The notes under the pieces are model-generated. The model was not told where the DNA came from. It saw only the letters and a list, made by a program, of their open reading frames with translations, and made no database searches. A program made the translations under genes and the position numbers. A stretch of DNA of 64,000 nucleotides. Origin: Devosia oryziradicis (GTDB lineage: Bacteria > Pseudomonadota > Alphaproteobacteria > Rhizobiales > Devosiaceae). Positions 43,751-52,217 of this stretch are shown one piece after another; positions within the stretch are counted from its first letter, which is position 1, and each line of letters opens with the position of its first letter. The DNA lies in NCBI RefSeq assembly GCF_016698645.1, contig NZ_CP068047.1, positions 744,001 to 808,000 on the forward strand. The letters are read 5' to 3'.

Positions 43751-43827
43751 TGGATCACCTCCTTCACGTTGGTTGAACATGACGTCAGGATGACAGGTTT
43801 TTCGGAGATGTCCAGTCACGATGCAGT

Positions 43828-44223
43828 TCAGCGCTGCCGTACCAGAGTGCGGTATAGGATAGCCATGGCAGCGACATAGACGACGGTCGCGATGGCCACG
43901 ATCGATGCCAGGGCGAGGGGATTGCTGTCCGGCTGCCAGCCGGCAACGGCGAGTGCTGACGACAGCAGCACACCCTCGAGCCCCCGCCGCTCCAGGAAGC
44001 TGGGCGTCAGCGGGGTACGCGAGCGAACCGGGTCGAACAGGTGTGGCAGGCAGATCCAGGCCACGGCAAAGGGAATTGCGGACAGCACCTTGAGCGTCAC
44101 CAGCGCCGCTCCGCCGCCATTGAGCACACTGCTCAAGGCGAACAAGGCCAGGATCACCAGGCCAGCGCCGTATTTGCGCCCAAGCTGGTTGGTGCGGATA
44201 TAGTCGGAAGGCGTGTCGCTCAT
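43828..44223 (-). CDS. Small integral membrane protein (131 residues), unknown
   Basis: From ATG 44223 (MSDTPSDYIRTNQLGRKYGA), with AGGAGA nine bases upstream. About four membrane helices (GLVILALFALSSVLNGGGAA, VLSAIPFAVAWICLPHLFDP, SALAVAGWQPDSNPLALASI, ATVVYVAAMAILYRTL). No family recognised. It is divergent from the DUF2267 gene by 103 bases and shares its downstream side with the 23-codon ORF and double terminator. Confidence 0.6.
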   Translation of the reverse strand: MSDTPSDYIRTNQLGRKYGAGLVILALFALSSVLNGGGAALVTLKVLSAIPFAVAWICLPHLFDPVRSRTPLTPSFLERRGLEGVLLSSALAVAGWQPDSNPLALASIVAIATVVYVAAMAILYRTLVRQR

Positions 44224-44326
44224 CGGGCTGTCTCCTGCTGTGACGCGAAAGTCTTGTAGCCGAAAGTGTTCTAAGCGTGACCCTGGCGAATGCCTAACGG
44301 GTCGGCACCTCGGGGAGTTCATTGCC

Positions 44327-44746
44327 GTGACCAATCCGCGCGACGTCAAATATGCCAATGAGAGCATTGCCCGCTGGCAGGATGCGCTCAAGCAGCGGGC
44401 GATGCTGGAAACCAACAACATCACCTTTGCCTGCCTGCGGGGCTTCCTGCATGAATTGCGCGCCCGGCTCCCCCTGGCAGCGATCGCCACGGTGGGCAAC
44501 CACCTGCCGGCGGTGCAACGCGGTGTGTTCTACCAGGACTGGACGCCCGACGCGCTGCTGCCGACGCCGGACTTGGCGACATTCGAAGCAGCGCTCGCGG
44601 CCCGCCTGCTGCCCCATGTGCATATGCCGGAGGGCATCGCCGCCGATGTGCTCTGGCTGATCAAGACTGAGAGCGAGCCCTTCGACGCAGCGGCAATCCG
44701 CTCGGTCTTGCCGTCTCCGCTCGCCGAAATCTGGGACCGGGCCTAG
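44327..44746 (+). CDS. DUF2267 domain protein
   Basis: 139 residues from GTG 44327 with GGAG nine bases upstream; the frame is open further to 44213 but lacks a good start and overlaps the divergent gene. Motif LRGFLHELRARLPLAAIATV then GNHLPAVQRGVFYQDWTPDA matches the DUF2267 helix pair. Function unknown. It ends in a terminator palindrome shared with the convergent potI. Confidence 0.68.
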   Translation: MTNPRDVKYANESIARWQDALKQRAMLETNNITFACLRGFLHELRARLPLAAIATVGNHLPAVQRGVFYQDWTPDALLPTPDLATFEAALAARLLPHVHMPEGIAADVLWLIKTESEPFDAAAIRSVLPSPLAEIWDRA

Positions 44747-44760
44747 GCCCGGGCCTTTTT
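44737..44760. terminator. Palindromic terminator at the DUF2267/potI junction
   Basis: CCGGGCCTAGGCCCGG (44737-44752) is a perfect 16-base palindrome, with CCTTTTT on the plus strand. It overlaps both stop codons of the convergent genes, so it terminates the plus-strand gene and probably the transporter operon. Confidence 0.6.
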
Positions 44761-45552
44761 CGGCTTGCTGCGCAGCTGCAGGATGGTGGCGGCCAGCACG
44801 CCCAATGCCACGATGCCGATGATGATGGTGGCGAGCGCGTTGACATCGGGCGAGACGCCCAGCTTGACCTTGCTGAAGATCACCATGGGAAGGGTCGACG
44901 AGCCCGGGCCCGAGACGAAGCTGGCGATCACCAGGTCGTCGAGCGAGAGGGTAAAGCCGAGCAGCCAGCCCGAGACCAGGGCCGGGGCGATGATGGGCAG
45001 GGTGATGTCGAAGAAGGTGCGCAGCGGCGTTGCGCCCAGATCCATGGCCGCTTCTTCGAGGCTGCGATCGAAATCGGAAAGCCGCGACTGCACGACGACG
45101 CAGACATAGGCAGTGCAGAAGGTCGCGTGGGCGATGACGATGGTCAGCATGCCGCGGCCGCGCGGCCAGCCGAGCGTGGATTCCATGGCCACGAACAGCA
45201 GCAGCAGCGCCAGGCCCGTGATGACGTCGGGCATGACCAGCGGGGCCGAAACCATGCCGGAAAAAAGGGTGCGACCTTTGAAGCGGCGGAAGCGGACCAG
45301 GGCCACGGCAGCCAGCGTGCCCAGCACCAGGGCGATCGAGGCGCTCAGCGCCGCGATCTGGAGGCTGAGCCAGGCCGCGCCCAGCAGTTGCGGGTCGCTG
45401 AACAGGGCACCGTACCACTTGGTGGAAAAGCCCGACCAGACGGTCACCAGCTGGCTCTCGTTGAACGAGAAGATGACCAGCGAGACGATGGGCGCGTAGA
45501 GGAACGAGAAGCCGAGCGCGGCGGCAATAGGCAGGAACCAGCCTTTGCGCAT
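44743..45552 (-). CDS. potI: Putrescine ABC transporter permease
   Basis: 269 residues with six helices. EAA loop LEEAAMDLGATPLRTFFDIT then LPIIAPALVSGWLLGFTLSL, near residue 175. N-terminus FSFLYAPIVSLVIFSFNESQ and WSGFSTKWYGALF, typical of PotI/PotC. It follows potH by one base. Last gene of potFGHI; imports putrescine or a related diamine. Confidence 0.88.
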   Translation of the reverse strand: MRKGWFLPIAAALGFSFLYAPIVSLVIFSFNESQLVTVWSGFSTKWYGALFSDPQLLGAAWLSLQIAALSASIALVLGTLAAVALVRFRRFKGRTLFSGMVSAPLVMPDVITGLALLLLFVAMESTLGWPRGRGMLTIVIAHATFCTAYVCVVVQSRLSDFDRSLEEAAMDLGATPLRTFFDITLPIIAPALVSGWLLGFTLSLDDLVIASFVSGPGSSTLPMVIFSKVKLGVSPDVNALATIIIGIVALGVLAATILQLRSKPKKARA

Positions 45553-45553
45553 G

Positions 45554-46507
45554 TTACTTCTCCACCACGGCGCTCTGGGCGCGTTGCAGCAGCATGATGG
45601 GGACGACGACCACCACCAGCATGGCCATGGCCACGGCGGCCGCGCGCGGCCAGTTGGTATTGGTGAAGAATTCGTCCCACAGCACGCGACCGATCATCAG
45701 CGTGCCTGGCCCGCCCAGCAGCGAGGGGATGACGAATTCGCCGATGGCCGGGATGAAGACCAGCATGGAGCCGGCGATGATGCCGGGCATGGAAAGCGGC
45801 AGGGTCACCGAGAGGAAGGTGCGCAGCGGGCGGGCGCCAAGGTCGGCCGAGGCCTCGAACAGCGAGACGTCGAGCTTCACCAGCGTCGTATAGAGCGGCA
45901 GGATCATGAAGGGCAGGTAGGTATAGACGATGCCGACATAGACGGCGAAGTCGGTCTGCATCATCACCAGCGGCTCGATGCCGAACAGGCCCAGGAACTG
46001 GTTGATCACGCCATTGCCGCGCATGAACCCGGTCAGCGCATAGACGCGCAGCAGGAACGAGGTGAAGAAAGGCAGCACCACTAGCATCAGCATGATGTTG
46101 CGCCAGCGATCGGGCGCGCGCGCGATGGCATAGGCCATGGGGTAGCCGATGAAGAGCGTGATGACAGTGGCGATGGCGGCGATGCGGATCGAGCTCAGAT
46201 AGGCCGCGACATAGAGATTGTCGGTGAAGAGCCGGATGTAATTGGACAGGTGCAGCGTCAACTGCACGGTGCCTTCCTCGGTCGAGAGCAGTGCCGAATA
46301 GGGCGGGCGGCCGAACTGCTTGGTGGCCAGCGATATACCGAACACCACGGCCAGCGGAATAAGGAAAAAGACCAGCAGCCACAGCACCGGCGCGGCCAGC
46401 ACCAGCATGCGGCCGGTAATGCCGACCCGGGCAAGCCGTCGCTCCACGGCATTCCAGGGACGCAGGCGGCGAGGAGGCGGAATGGTGGGTTCGTGCGTCG
46501 TGGTCAT
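45554..46507 (-). CDS. potH: Putrescine ABC transporter permease
   Basis: 317 residues from ATG 46507 ([20 protein letters not shown]), overlapping the potG stop by four bases (ATGA). Six helices; EAA loop SLFEASADLGARPLRTFLSV then TLPLSMPGI near residue 205. VYALTGFMRGNGVINQFL and IGEFVIPSLLGGPGTLMIGR are PotH-typical. Partner of potI. Confidence 0.88.
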   Translation of the reverse strand: MTTTHEPTIPPPRRLRPWNAVERRLARVGITGRMLVLAAPVLWLLVFFLIPLAVVFGISLATKQFGRPPYSALLSTEEGTVQLTLHLSNYIRLFTDNLYVAAYLSSIRIAAIATVITLFIGYPMAYAIARAPDRWRNIMLMLVVLPFFTSFLLRVYALTGFMRGNGVINQFLGLFGIEPLVMMQTDFAVYVGIVYTYLPFMILPLYTTLVKLDVSLFEASADLGARPLRTFLSVTLPLSMPGIIAGSMLVFIPAIGEFVIPSLLGGPGTLMIGRVLWDEFFTNTNWPRAAAVAMAMLVVVVVPIMLLQRAQSAVVEK

Positions 46508-47652
46508 ACCGTCAGCACCGAGCCGGCATCGGGCGCCCAGGATACATACACCGTCTCGTCCCAGGTGATGGCGTCGGGATTGCCGCGCACCGAATTGGTC
46601 TGGCTGACGCGCAGGCGTTTGCCGCTCGGCAGCACGATCTGGTAGAGGCTCATGTCGCCCAGATAGGCAATGTCTTCGACCATGCCGGTGGTGACATTGG
46701 CGCCGAACTGGCCCTCGGGCTTGTCCCGGCTCACATGCATCTTTTCGGGGCGGATGGCCCACCACAGGATCTGGTCGGGGGCGCAGTCGACGCCGTGTCC
46801 GACATAGATGTCGCAGCCCAGTTCGACCGAGCGTATGCGGACGTGATCGGGCTCGTCCTCGGTGACCACGCCCTCGACCATATTGACCGAGCCGATGAAG
46901 CCGGCAACGAACTTGGAATTGGGGAATTCGTAGATGTCGGTCGGCTCGCCGATCATGGCGATCTCGCCCTGGTTCATCACCCCGATGCGGGTGGCCAGGG
47001 TCATGGCCTCTTCCTGGTCGTGCGTGACCACGATGAAGGTGACGCCGAGCGATTCCTGGATCTTGACCAGCTCGAACTGGGTTTCCTCGCGCAGCTTCTT
47101 GTCGAGCGCGCCCAGCGGCTCGTCCAGCAGCAGCAGCTTGGGGCGCTTGGCCAGGGCACGGGCCAGGGCCACACGCTGGCGCTGGCCGCCTGACAGCTGG
47201 TTCGGTTTGCGCTTGCCATAATCCTGCAGCTTGACCAGGCTCAAGAGCTCGGCGACGCGGTCCGATATCTCACCCTTGGGCATGTGGTCGCGTTTCAGGC
47301 CATAGGCGATGTTCTGCTCCACATTCATGTGGGGGAACAGGGCATAGCTCTGGAACATCATGTTGACGGGGCGGTTATAGGGCGCCACATGCGTCATGTC
47401 CTGGCCATCGATCTCGATGGTGCCCGAGGTTGGCTGCTCGAAGCCGGCCAGCATGCGCAGCAGGGTGGACTTGCCCGAACCCGAGCCGCCGAGCAGGCAG
47501 AACAGCTCGGACTTGTAGATATCGAGCGACACGTCATGCACGGCCGAAACGTCACCGAATTTCTTGGTGACGTTCTTGATGCGCACGAACGGCTTTGCCT
47601 TCGGGTCGCGCCACGGACGGGTTTCGAATGCGAGCTGCGGCTTCTTGGCCAT
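46504..47652 (-). CDS. potG: Putrescine ABC transporter ATP-binding protein
   Basis: 382 residues from ATG 47652 ([20 protein letters not shown]); a GTG at 47685 is in frame but lies in the hairpin arm. Walker [14 protein letters not shown], signature [15 protein letters not shown], Walker [12 protein letters not shown], switch [13 protein letters not shown]-type domain at the end ([17 protein letters not shown] then [11 protein letters not shown]). The N-terminal [20 protein letters not shown] is seen in PotG-type subunits. Confidence 0.9.
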   Translation of the reverse strand: MAKKPQLAFETRPWRDPKAKPFVRIKNVTKKFGDVSAVHDVSLDIYKSELFCLLGGSGSGKSTLLRMLAGFEQPTSGTIEIDGQDMTHVAPYNRPVNMMFQSYALFPHMNVEQNIAYGLKRDHMPKGEISDRVAELLSLVKLQDYGKRKPNQLSGGQRQRVALARALAKRPKLLLLDEPLGALDKKLREETQFELVKIQESLGVTFIVVTHDQEEAMTLATRIGVMNQGEIAMIGEPTDIYEFPNSKFVAGFIGSVNMVEGVVTEDEPDHVRIRSVELGCDIYVGHGVDCAPDQILWWAIRPEKMHVSRDKPEGQFGANVTTGMVEDIAYLGDMSLYQIVLPSGKRLRVSQTNSVRGNPDAITWDETVYVSWAPDAGSVLTV

Positions 47653-47673
47653 TGGCGGACTCTTGAAAGGCTG

Positions 47674-47754
47674 AAGGGGCGGCACTTCTGTCGCGTTTCC
47701 GAACCGGAAAACCGGTATCCACTTTTCCTGGAAACGCGTGGGGTGCCGCCCCTT
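47674..47754 (-). repeat. Nested long palindrome between potF and potG, rhizobial-type element
   Basis: Outer arms AAGGGGCGGCAC (47674-47685) and GTGCCGCCCCTT (47743-47754), 12 bp perfect; inner arms CGCGTTTCC (47692-47700) and GGAAACGCG (47730-47738), 9 bp perfect. The core AACCGGAAAACCGGTATCCA with TTTCC/GGAAA ends resembles small palindromic units repeated in rhizobial genomes. It sits just downstream of the binding-protein gene and probably stabilises its message. Confidence 0.6.
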
Positions 47755-47765
47755 GAGTGATCGTC

Positions 47766-48857
47766 TTACTGGCCGGTTTTGATGCGGGTCCAGGTGCGGG
47801 TCAAGACCTCTTCGAAGGCCGGGTCATGCGCCTTCATGACGAAGGCCTTGGCGATGGTCTCGGCCGGCGGGTAGATGCCGGGGTTGGACTTGACTTCCTC
47901 GTCCACGAATTCCAGGGCCGGCAGGTTGGGGTTGGCATAGAACACGTAGTTGGTGATCGCGGCCACGACCTGGGGCTCGAGGATGTAGTTGATGAACTTG
48001 TGGGCGTTGTCCGGATGGGGCGCATCCACCGGAATGGCGAGGAAATCGAACAGGGTCGCAGCGCCTTCCTTGGGGATCACATACTTGATCTCGACCGGAG
48101 TAGCGGCGGCGGCGCCGGCATCGGCGGCGATGAAGATGTCGCCCGAATAGCCCAGGGCGACGCAGATCTCGCCGTTACCCAGGTCGTCGATATACTGGCT
48201 CGAATTGAAGTAGCGGATATAGGGCTTGACCGAGTTGAGCAGGGCTTCGGCCTTGGCAAGGTCTTCCTCGCTCTCCGAATTGGGGTCTAGACCCAGATAG
48301 TTGAGCGCGATGCCGGTGACTTCGGACGGGCTGTCGAGCAGGCTGATGCCGCAATCGGCGACCTTGGCGGCCAGTTCGGGCTTGAAGATCAGGTCCCAGC
48401 TATCGACCGGCACGTCGGCGCCGAGCGCCTCGGTGACCTTGGCGACATTATAGCCGAAGCCGATGGTGTTGATCATGTAGGGCACGGCATGGGCATTGTC
48501 GGGGTCCTGCGCGGCGGCAGTCGCCATCACGGCCGGGTCGAGATTGCCCAGGTTGGTCAGCTTGGACTTGTCGAGCGGCAGGATGAGGCCGGCCTGGATC
48601 TGCCGTTCGAGGAAATTGCCCGAGGGCACAACGATGTCGTAGCCGGAATTGCCGGCCAGGAGCTTGGCGTCGACGATCTCGTTGTTGTCATAGACGTCGT
48701 AGTTGACCTTGATGCCGGTCTCCGCCTCGAAATTGGCGATGGTGTCCTCGGCAATATAGTCGGACCAGTTATAGACATTGAGCACGGCCTCTTCCTGGGC
48801 CAGCGCCGGGCTGGCCACCATGAGGGCGCCAAGGGCAAGTGCGAGCGACTTGTTCAT
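47766..48857 (-). CDS. potF: Putrescine-binding periplasmic protein
   Basis: 363 residues from ATG 48857 (MNKSLALALGALMVASPALA, cleavage after ALAQ); the extra residues up to 48905 are not signal-like. AGGAG lies ten bases upstream. EEAVLNVYNWSDYIAEDTIA and YDIVVPSGNFLERQIQAGLI are hallmark motifs of PotF. YFNSSQYIDDLGNGEICVAL lines the binding site. First gene of the operon potFGHI. Confidence 0.9.
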   Translation of the reverse strand: MNKSLALALGALMVASPALAQEEAVLNVYNWSDYIAEDTIANFEAETGIKVNYDVYDNNEIVDAKLLAGNSGYDIVVPSGNFLERQIQAGLILPLDKSKLTNLGNLDPAVMATAAAQDPDNAHAVPYMINTIGFGYNVAKVTEALGADVPVDSWDLIFKPELAAKVADCGISLLDSPSEVTGIALNYLGLDPNSESEEDLAKAEALLNSVKPYIRYFNSSQYIDDLGNGEICVALGYSGDIFIAADAGAAAATPVEIKYVIPKEGAATLFDFLAIPVDAPHPDNAHKFINYILEPQVVAAITNYVFYANPNLPALEFVDEEVKSNPGIYPPAETIAKAFVMKAHDPAFEEVLTRTWTRIKTGQ

Positions 48858-49282
48858 CTGGATTGAGCTCCTGTTCGCGGTTCTGGTTTTTGTCGTTGCG
48901 GCCACGGTGGCGGCCGATTGGGGCGCCGGGGCGCGAGATCAGCCTCGGGCGCTTATCTCGGAGTGCCCGGATTGGTCGATCCGGCCTTGTCTGCTGGTAC
49001 GGAAAAAGAGCGCTCGGAAGCGCTGGGCCTATCGGCTGGACTGGGCCCGGAGCCGGGCGCGTATCGATCGGCGCCGCAGGCGCGATCAACAATGGCGGTC
49101 TGCAGCGAAGTGCCCTTTCCACGCTGGCGTTTATGAGGGCAACCTAGAACCAAAAAGCAGGGGCGACAAGCGCCGAGCAGCGAAGTTTTCGCAGCTATTG
49201 ACGCCATCTGCCAACAAGGCGCAAAACCCGCGCCAGCAGGGCCACGCGGCCCATGACAGACACAAGACCAGCGAGTGATCCG
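48858..49282. other. 425-bp divergent gap between potF and psuG
   Basis: No gene could be supported here. It holds a minus-strand promoter candidate at 49141-49169 (listed separately) and a stem GATCGGCGCC/GGCGCGATC near 49067-49088 with one bulge. A good psuG promoter was not recognised. Confidence 0.5.
49141..49169 (-). promoter_or_regulatory. Candidate promoter for potFGHI
   Basis: On the minus strand TTGTCG (49169-49164), 17-base spacer, TAGGTT (49146-49141). This would start transcription near 49134, giving a leader of about 275 bases. The -10 is weak. Confidence 0.4.
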
Positions 49283-50230
49283 ATGAGTGCCAAGGCCTAT
49301 CTTTCCGTCAGTCCCGAAGTGAAGAAGGCCCTGGCCGACGGCAAGCCGGTCGTGGCGCTGGAATCGACCATCATCACCCATGGCATGCCCTATCCGCAGA
49401 ACCTGGAGATGGCCAACAATGTCGAGGCTGTGATCCGCAAGCATGGTGCCGTGCCGGCCACGATCGCCATGATGGATGGTCGCTTCTGCGTGGGTGTTGC
49501 GGGTGAGGACCTGGAGCGGCTGGCGCTCGAGGGCGGCAAGGCGGCCAAGGCCTCGCGCCGGGACGTCAGCGCCTTGCTGGTCAAGGGCGCCATCGCCGGC
49601 ACCACGGTCGCCACCACCATGCAGATCGCGGCGTTAGCCGGTATCCACGTCTTTGCCACCGGCGGCATTGGCGGGGTGCATCGCGGCGCCGAGGAGACCT
49701 TCGATATCTCGGCCGACCTCGAGGAACTGGGCCGCACGCCCGTGGCGGTGGTTTGCGCCGGCGCCAAGTCGATCCTCGATATCGGCAAGACGCTCGAAGT
49801 GCTCGAGACCAATGGAGTGCCTGTGCTGGGCTATGGCACCGAGGACTTCCCGGCCTTCTGGGCGCGCCAGAGCGGCCACAAGGTCGATCACCGCTTCGAC
49901 GACGTCGCCGACATCGCCAAGGTCGTGGCCATGCAGATCGACCTGGGGCTGGGCGGCGTCCTGATCGCCAATCCGATCCCTGAGGCTGACGCACTCGACC
50001 CTGATGCCATCGAGGCGCGCATCGCCGAAGCGATCCGGGGCGCCGAACAGGAAGGGGTCTCGCGCAAGGACCTGACGCCGTTCCTGCTCAAGCGCATCTT
50101 CGAGCTGACCGACGGCAAGTCGCTGGTGTCCAACATTGCGCTGGTCGAGAACAATGCCAAGGTCGCCGCGCAGATTGCCGTGGCCATGGCAGCCCGCGCC
50201 ACGCCCAAGCCGGCCGTCCGCCGCGCATGA
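49283..50230 (+). CDS. psuG: Pseudouridine-5'-phosphate glycosidase
   Basis: 315 residues from ATG 49283 (MSAKAYLSVSPEVKKALADG); an in-frame ATG at 49253 has no ribosome site. ALESTIITHGMPYPQNLEMA is the family signature with the catalytic Glu, and GVAGEDLERLALEGGKAAKA, RRDVSALLVKGAIAGTTVAT and FATGGIGGVHRGAEETFDIS also match. It splits pseudouridine 5'-phosphate into uracil and ribose 5-phosphate. It overlaps the kinase gene by four bases. Confidence 0.93.
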   Translation: MSAKAYLSVSPEVKKALADGKPVVALESTIITHGMPYPQNLEMANNVEAVIRKHGAVPATIAMMDGRFCVGVAGEDLERLALEGGKAAKASRRDVSALLVKGAIAGTTVATTMQIAALAGIHVFATGGIGGVHRGAEETFDISADLEELGRTPVAVVCAGAKSILDIGKTLEVLETNGVPVLGYGTEDFPAFWARQSGHKVDHRFDDVADIAKVVAMQIDLGLGGVLIANPIPEADALDPDAIEARIAEAIRGAEQEGVSRKDLTPFLLKRIFELTDGKSLVSNIALVENNAKVAAQIAVAMAARATPKPAVRRA

Positions 50231-51111
50231 GCGGCAAAGTCCTCGTCGTTGGCGACGTGATGACCGATGTCATCGTCGTCCCCGAAGGTCCCATCGTCAA
50301 AGGCAGCGATCGTCGTGCGACGGTGCGAAGCCGGCCGGGCGGCTCGGGTGCCAACCAGGCGGTGTGGCTGGGCGCCATGGGCGCCGATGTGGTGTTCGCG
50401 GCGCGGGTCGGCCACGCCGACAAGGCCATGTACGAGAACTACTTCCGCGGCCTGGGCGTGGTGCCCGTGCTGGCCGGCGACCGGGAACAGCCCTCAGGCG
50501 TCCTGGTGACCATCGTCGATCCGGATGGCGAGCGCAGCTTTCTCACCGATCGCGGCGCCAATCTCAATCTGTCGCCCGATGACCTGCCCTCGAGCCGGCT
50601 GGACGATATCGGCATGGTCATGGTCTCGGGCTACAGCTTCTTCGCTCCCGGCCCGCGGGCAGCGGTGCAGGCCCTCTTTGCCGCGGCCCGGGCGCGCGGC
50701 ATTGCCGTCGCGGTCGATCCGGCGTCGGTCGGGTTCCTGGTCGAAGTGGGCGTCGCGCAGTTCCTCGACTGGACCGCGGGTGCCGACTGGATTTTCGCCA
50801 ATGAGAGCGAAGCCGAGGCATTGACCGGCGCCGTCGGCTACGAGGCGCAGACGCGGGCCCTGGGCGAACGTTTCGGCACCGTGCTTATCAAGCGCGGAAG
50901 GCTTGGCGCGGCCCTGGGGGGTCGCGAGGGCGTTCGTGTGCTGCTGCCGGCACCATCGGTAACGGTCCTCGATTCCACAGGCGCCGGCGATGCCTTCGCC
51001 GCCGGCTTCATCGCCGCCCATCTGGCCGGGGATGACGAAGCGACGGCCTTGGCCAGGGGCATCGCGGCCGGGGCGAAAGCCGTGCAATCGATTGGCGGCC
51101 AGCCGAGCTGA
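50227..51111 (+). CDS. psuK: PfkB family kinase, probable pseudouridine kinase
   Basis: 294 residues. GDVMTDVIV near residue 9, RPGGSGANQAVWLGAMGADV (PfkB signature 1, about 38-57), and DSTGAGDAFAAGFIAAHL (signature 2, about 244-261, catalytic Asp in GAGDAF). The N-terminal ATGA overlap with psuG makes a two-gene pseudouridine degradation operon: the kinase forms pseudouridine 5'-phosphate for PsuG. No dedicated nucleoside transporter or regulator is next to it. Confidence 0.85.
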   Translation: MSGKVLVVGDVMTDVIVVPEGPIVKGSDRRATVRSRPGGSGANQAVWLGAMGADVVFAARVGHADKAMYENYFRGLGVVPVLAGDREQPSGVLVTIVDPDGERSFLTDRGANLNLSPDDLPSSRLDDIGMVMVSGYSFFAPGPRAAVQALFAAARARGIAVAVDPASVGFLVEVGVAQFLDWTAGADWIFANESEAEALTGAVGYEAQTRALGERFGTVLIKRGRLGAALGGREGVRVLLPAPSVTVLDSTGAGDAFAAGFIAAHLAGDDEATALARGIAAGAKAVQSIGGQPS

Positions 51112-51238
51112 TCGAGCGGCAGGTGAAGCGCCGACATCGGAGTATCCCTTGCGCACGCCGCCGCAATTCCAACCCATACGCCAGCCAGCTTGCCCGCCCT
51201 AGCCACGGCGTGGCACACCATAATCGCGGAGACACGAC

Positions 51239-51721
51239 ATGAAGCGCCTGCTTGCCATTTTCGCCACCAGCCTTGCCTTGACCGCCACCGCATCGGCCGA
51301 TGGCAAGATCTATGTGCAACTGCCCGATCTCAGCGGCTTCAGCGGTGAAGAGGCCGAGACATTCCTGAGCGAGGTGGTGCTGGCCAATGTCATTTCGTCC
51401 AACTGCGCCGATTTTGCCGTTACCGACGAGGAATGGTCGCTGCTGACCGACTCGGCCGATATCCTCGCCCACGGACAGCTGGGGATCGGCGTCAACGACT
51501 TCGACAACCTGTTCTACGATCCGGCATTCGAGACGCTGGACGAGCCGGGCGCCTGCGACAAGCACGGGCCGCAAGTGCAACCGGTTATCGACAAGCTGGT
51601 CGCGCTGGGTGGCTCGCGTGAAGCGCTGCCAGACCAGGAAGCCGCCTACCAGGCCGAGCAGGCCCGCCAGCTGGGGTGGGATGCCATGGCCCTCTCACCA
51701 GGAAAGACCAAGACAAAATGA
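51239..51721 (+). CDS. Small secreted protein, unknown
   Basis: 160 residues with GGAGAC eight bases upstream and a signal peptide (MKRLLAIFATSLALTATASA). The mature part begins DGKIYVQLPDLSGFSGEEAE and contains two cysteines (SSNCADF, GACDKHG), possibly a disulfide. Acidic, no recognised family. It overlaps the DUF1304 gene by four bases. Confidence 0.65.
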   Translation: MKRLLAIFATSLALTATASADGKIYVQLPDLSGFSGEEAETFLSEVVLANVISSNCADFAVTDEEWSLLTDSADILAHGQLGIGVNDFDNLFYDPAFETLDEPGACDKHGPQVQPVIDKLVALGGSREALPDQEAAYQAEQARQLGWDAMALSPGKTKTK

Positions 51722-52080
51722 GCGTCGTCGCCATCGTCATCGTCGCCCTCGTGGCGCTGCTGCACATCTACATCCTCGTGCTCGAGATGTTCCTGTGGAC
51801 GGCGCCACAGGGCCGCAAGGCCTTCGGGCTGACGCCCGAATTGGCCGAGCAGACCAAGGCACTGGCGGCCAATCAGGGGCTCTATAACGGCTTCCTGGCG
51901 GCAGGGCTGATCTGGTCGCTGGTGCATCCGCAACCCGAATTCGCCTGGCAGATCGCCATGTTCTTCCTCGCCTGCGTGGCGGTGGCCGGCATTTATGGGG
52001 CAGCGACGGCCAGCCGGAAGATCATCCTCATCCAGACCGTCCCGGCGGTCATCGCCATGCTGGCGGTGATGTATCTGTAG
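51718..52080 (+). CDS. DUF1304 membrane protein
   Basis: 120 residues from ATG 51718 (MSVVAIVIVALVALLHIYIL), overlapping the previous stop (ATGA). Four helices, with LEMFLWTAPQGRKAFGLTPE and NQGLYNGFLAAGLIWSLVHP, the DUF1304 signature. Family function unknown. It is followed by a large palindrome that probably ends transcription. Confidence 0.85.
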   Translation: MSVVAIVIVALVALLHIYILVLEMFLWTAPQGRKAFGLTPELAEQTKALAANQGLYNGFLAAGLIWSLVHPQPEFAWQIAMFFLACVAVAGIYGAATASRKIILIQTVPAVIAMLAVMYL

Positions 52081-52107
52081 GGCTGGACATTTCAATCCAC
52101 CACCGCG

Positions 52108-52193
52108 CGTCACCCTCGGGCTTGACCCAAGGGCTCTTTACTTTCGTCGAGTTCGGTAAGTGCAGTGCCCTCGGGTCAAGCCCGAGGGTGACG
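52108..52193. repeat. 21-bp perfect palindrome with 44-base loop
   Basis: The left arm (52108-52128, beginning CGTCACCCTCGGGCTTGA) and the right arm (52173-52193, ending CAAGCCCGAGGGTGACG) are exact reverse complements over 21 bases. The left arm also occurs at 26035-26052 (18 bases). It is an intergenic repeat element lying between the convergent DUF1304 and M20 genes and may terminate both. Confidence 0.75.
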
Positions 52194-52217
52194 ATCGAGT
52201 GTGGGGAAGGCTGCGCC

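Noticed and set aside
43750..43764. CTGGATCACCTCCTT on the plus strand, identical to the 3' end of 16S rRNA, as a possible rRNA fragment
   Set aside because: The bases just upstream do not match the 16S sequence; the minus-strand reading as a Shine-Dalgarno before an ORF explains it better.
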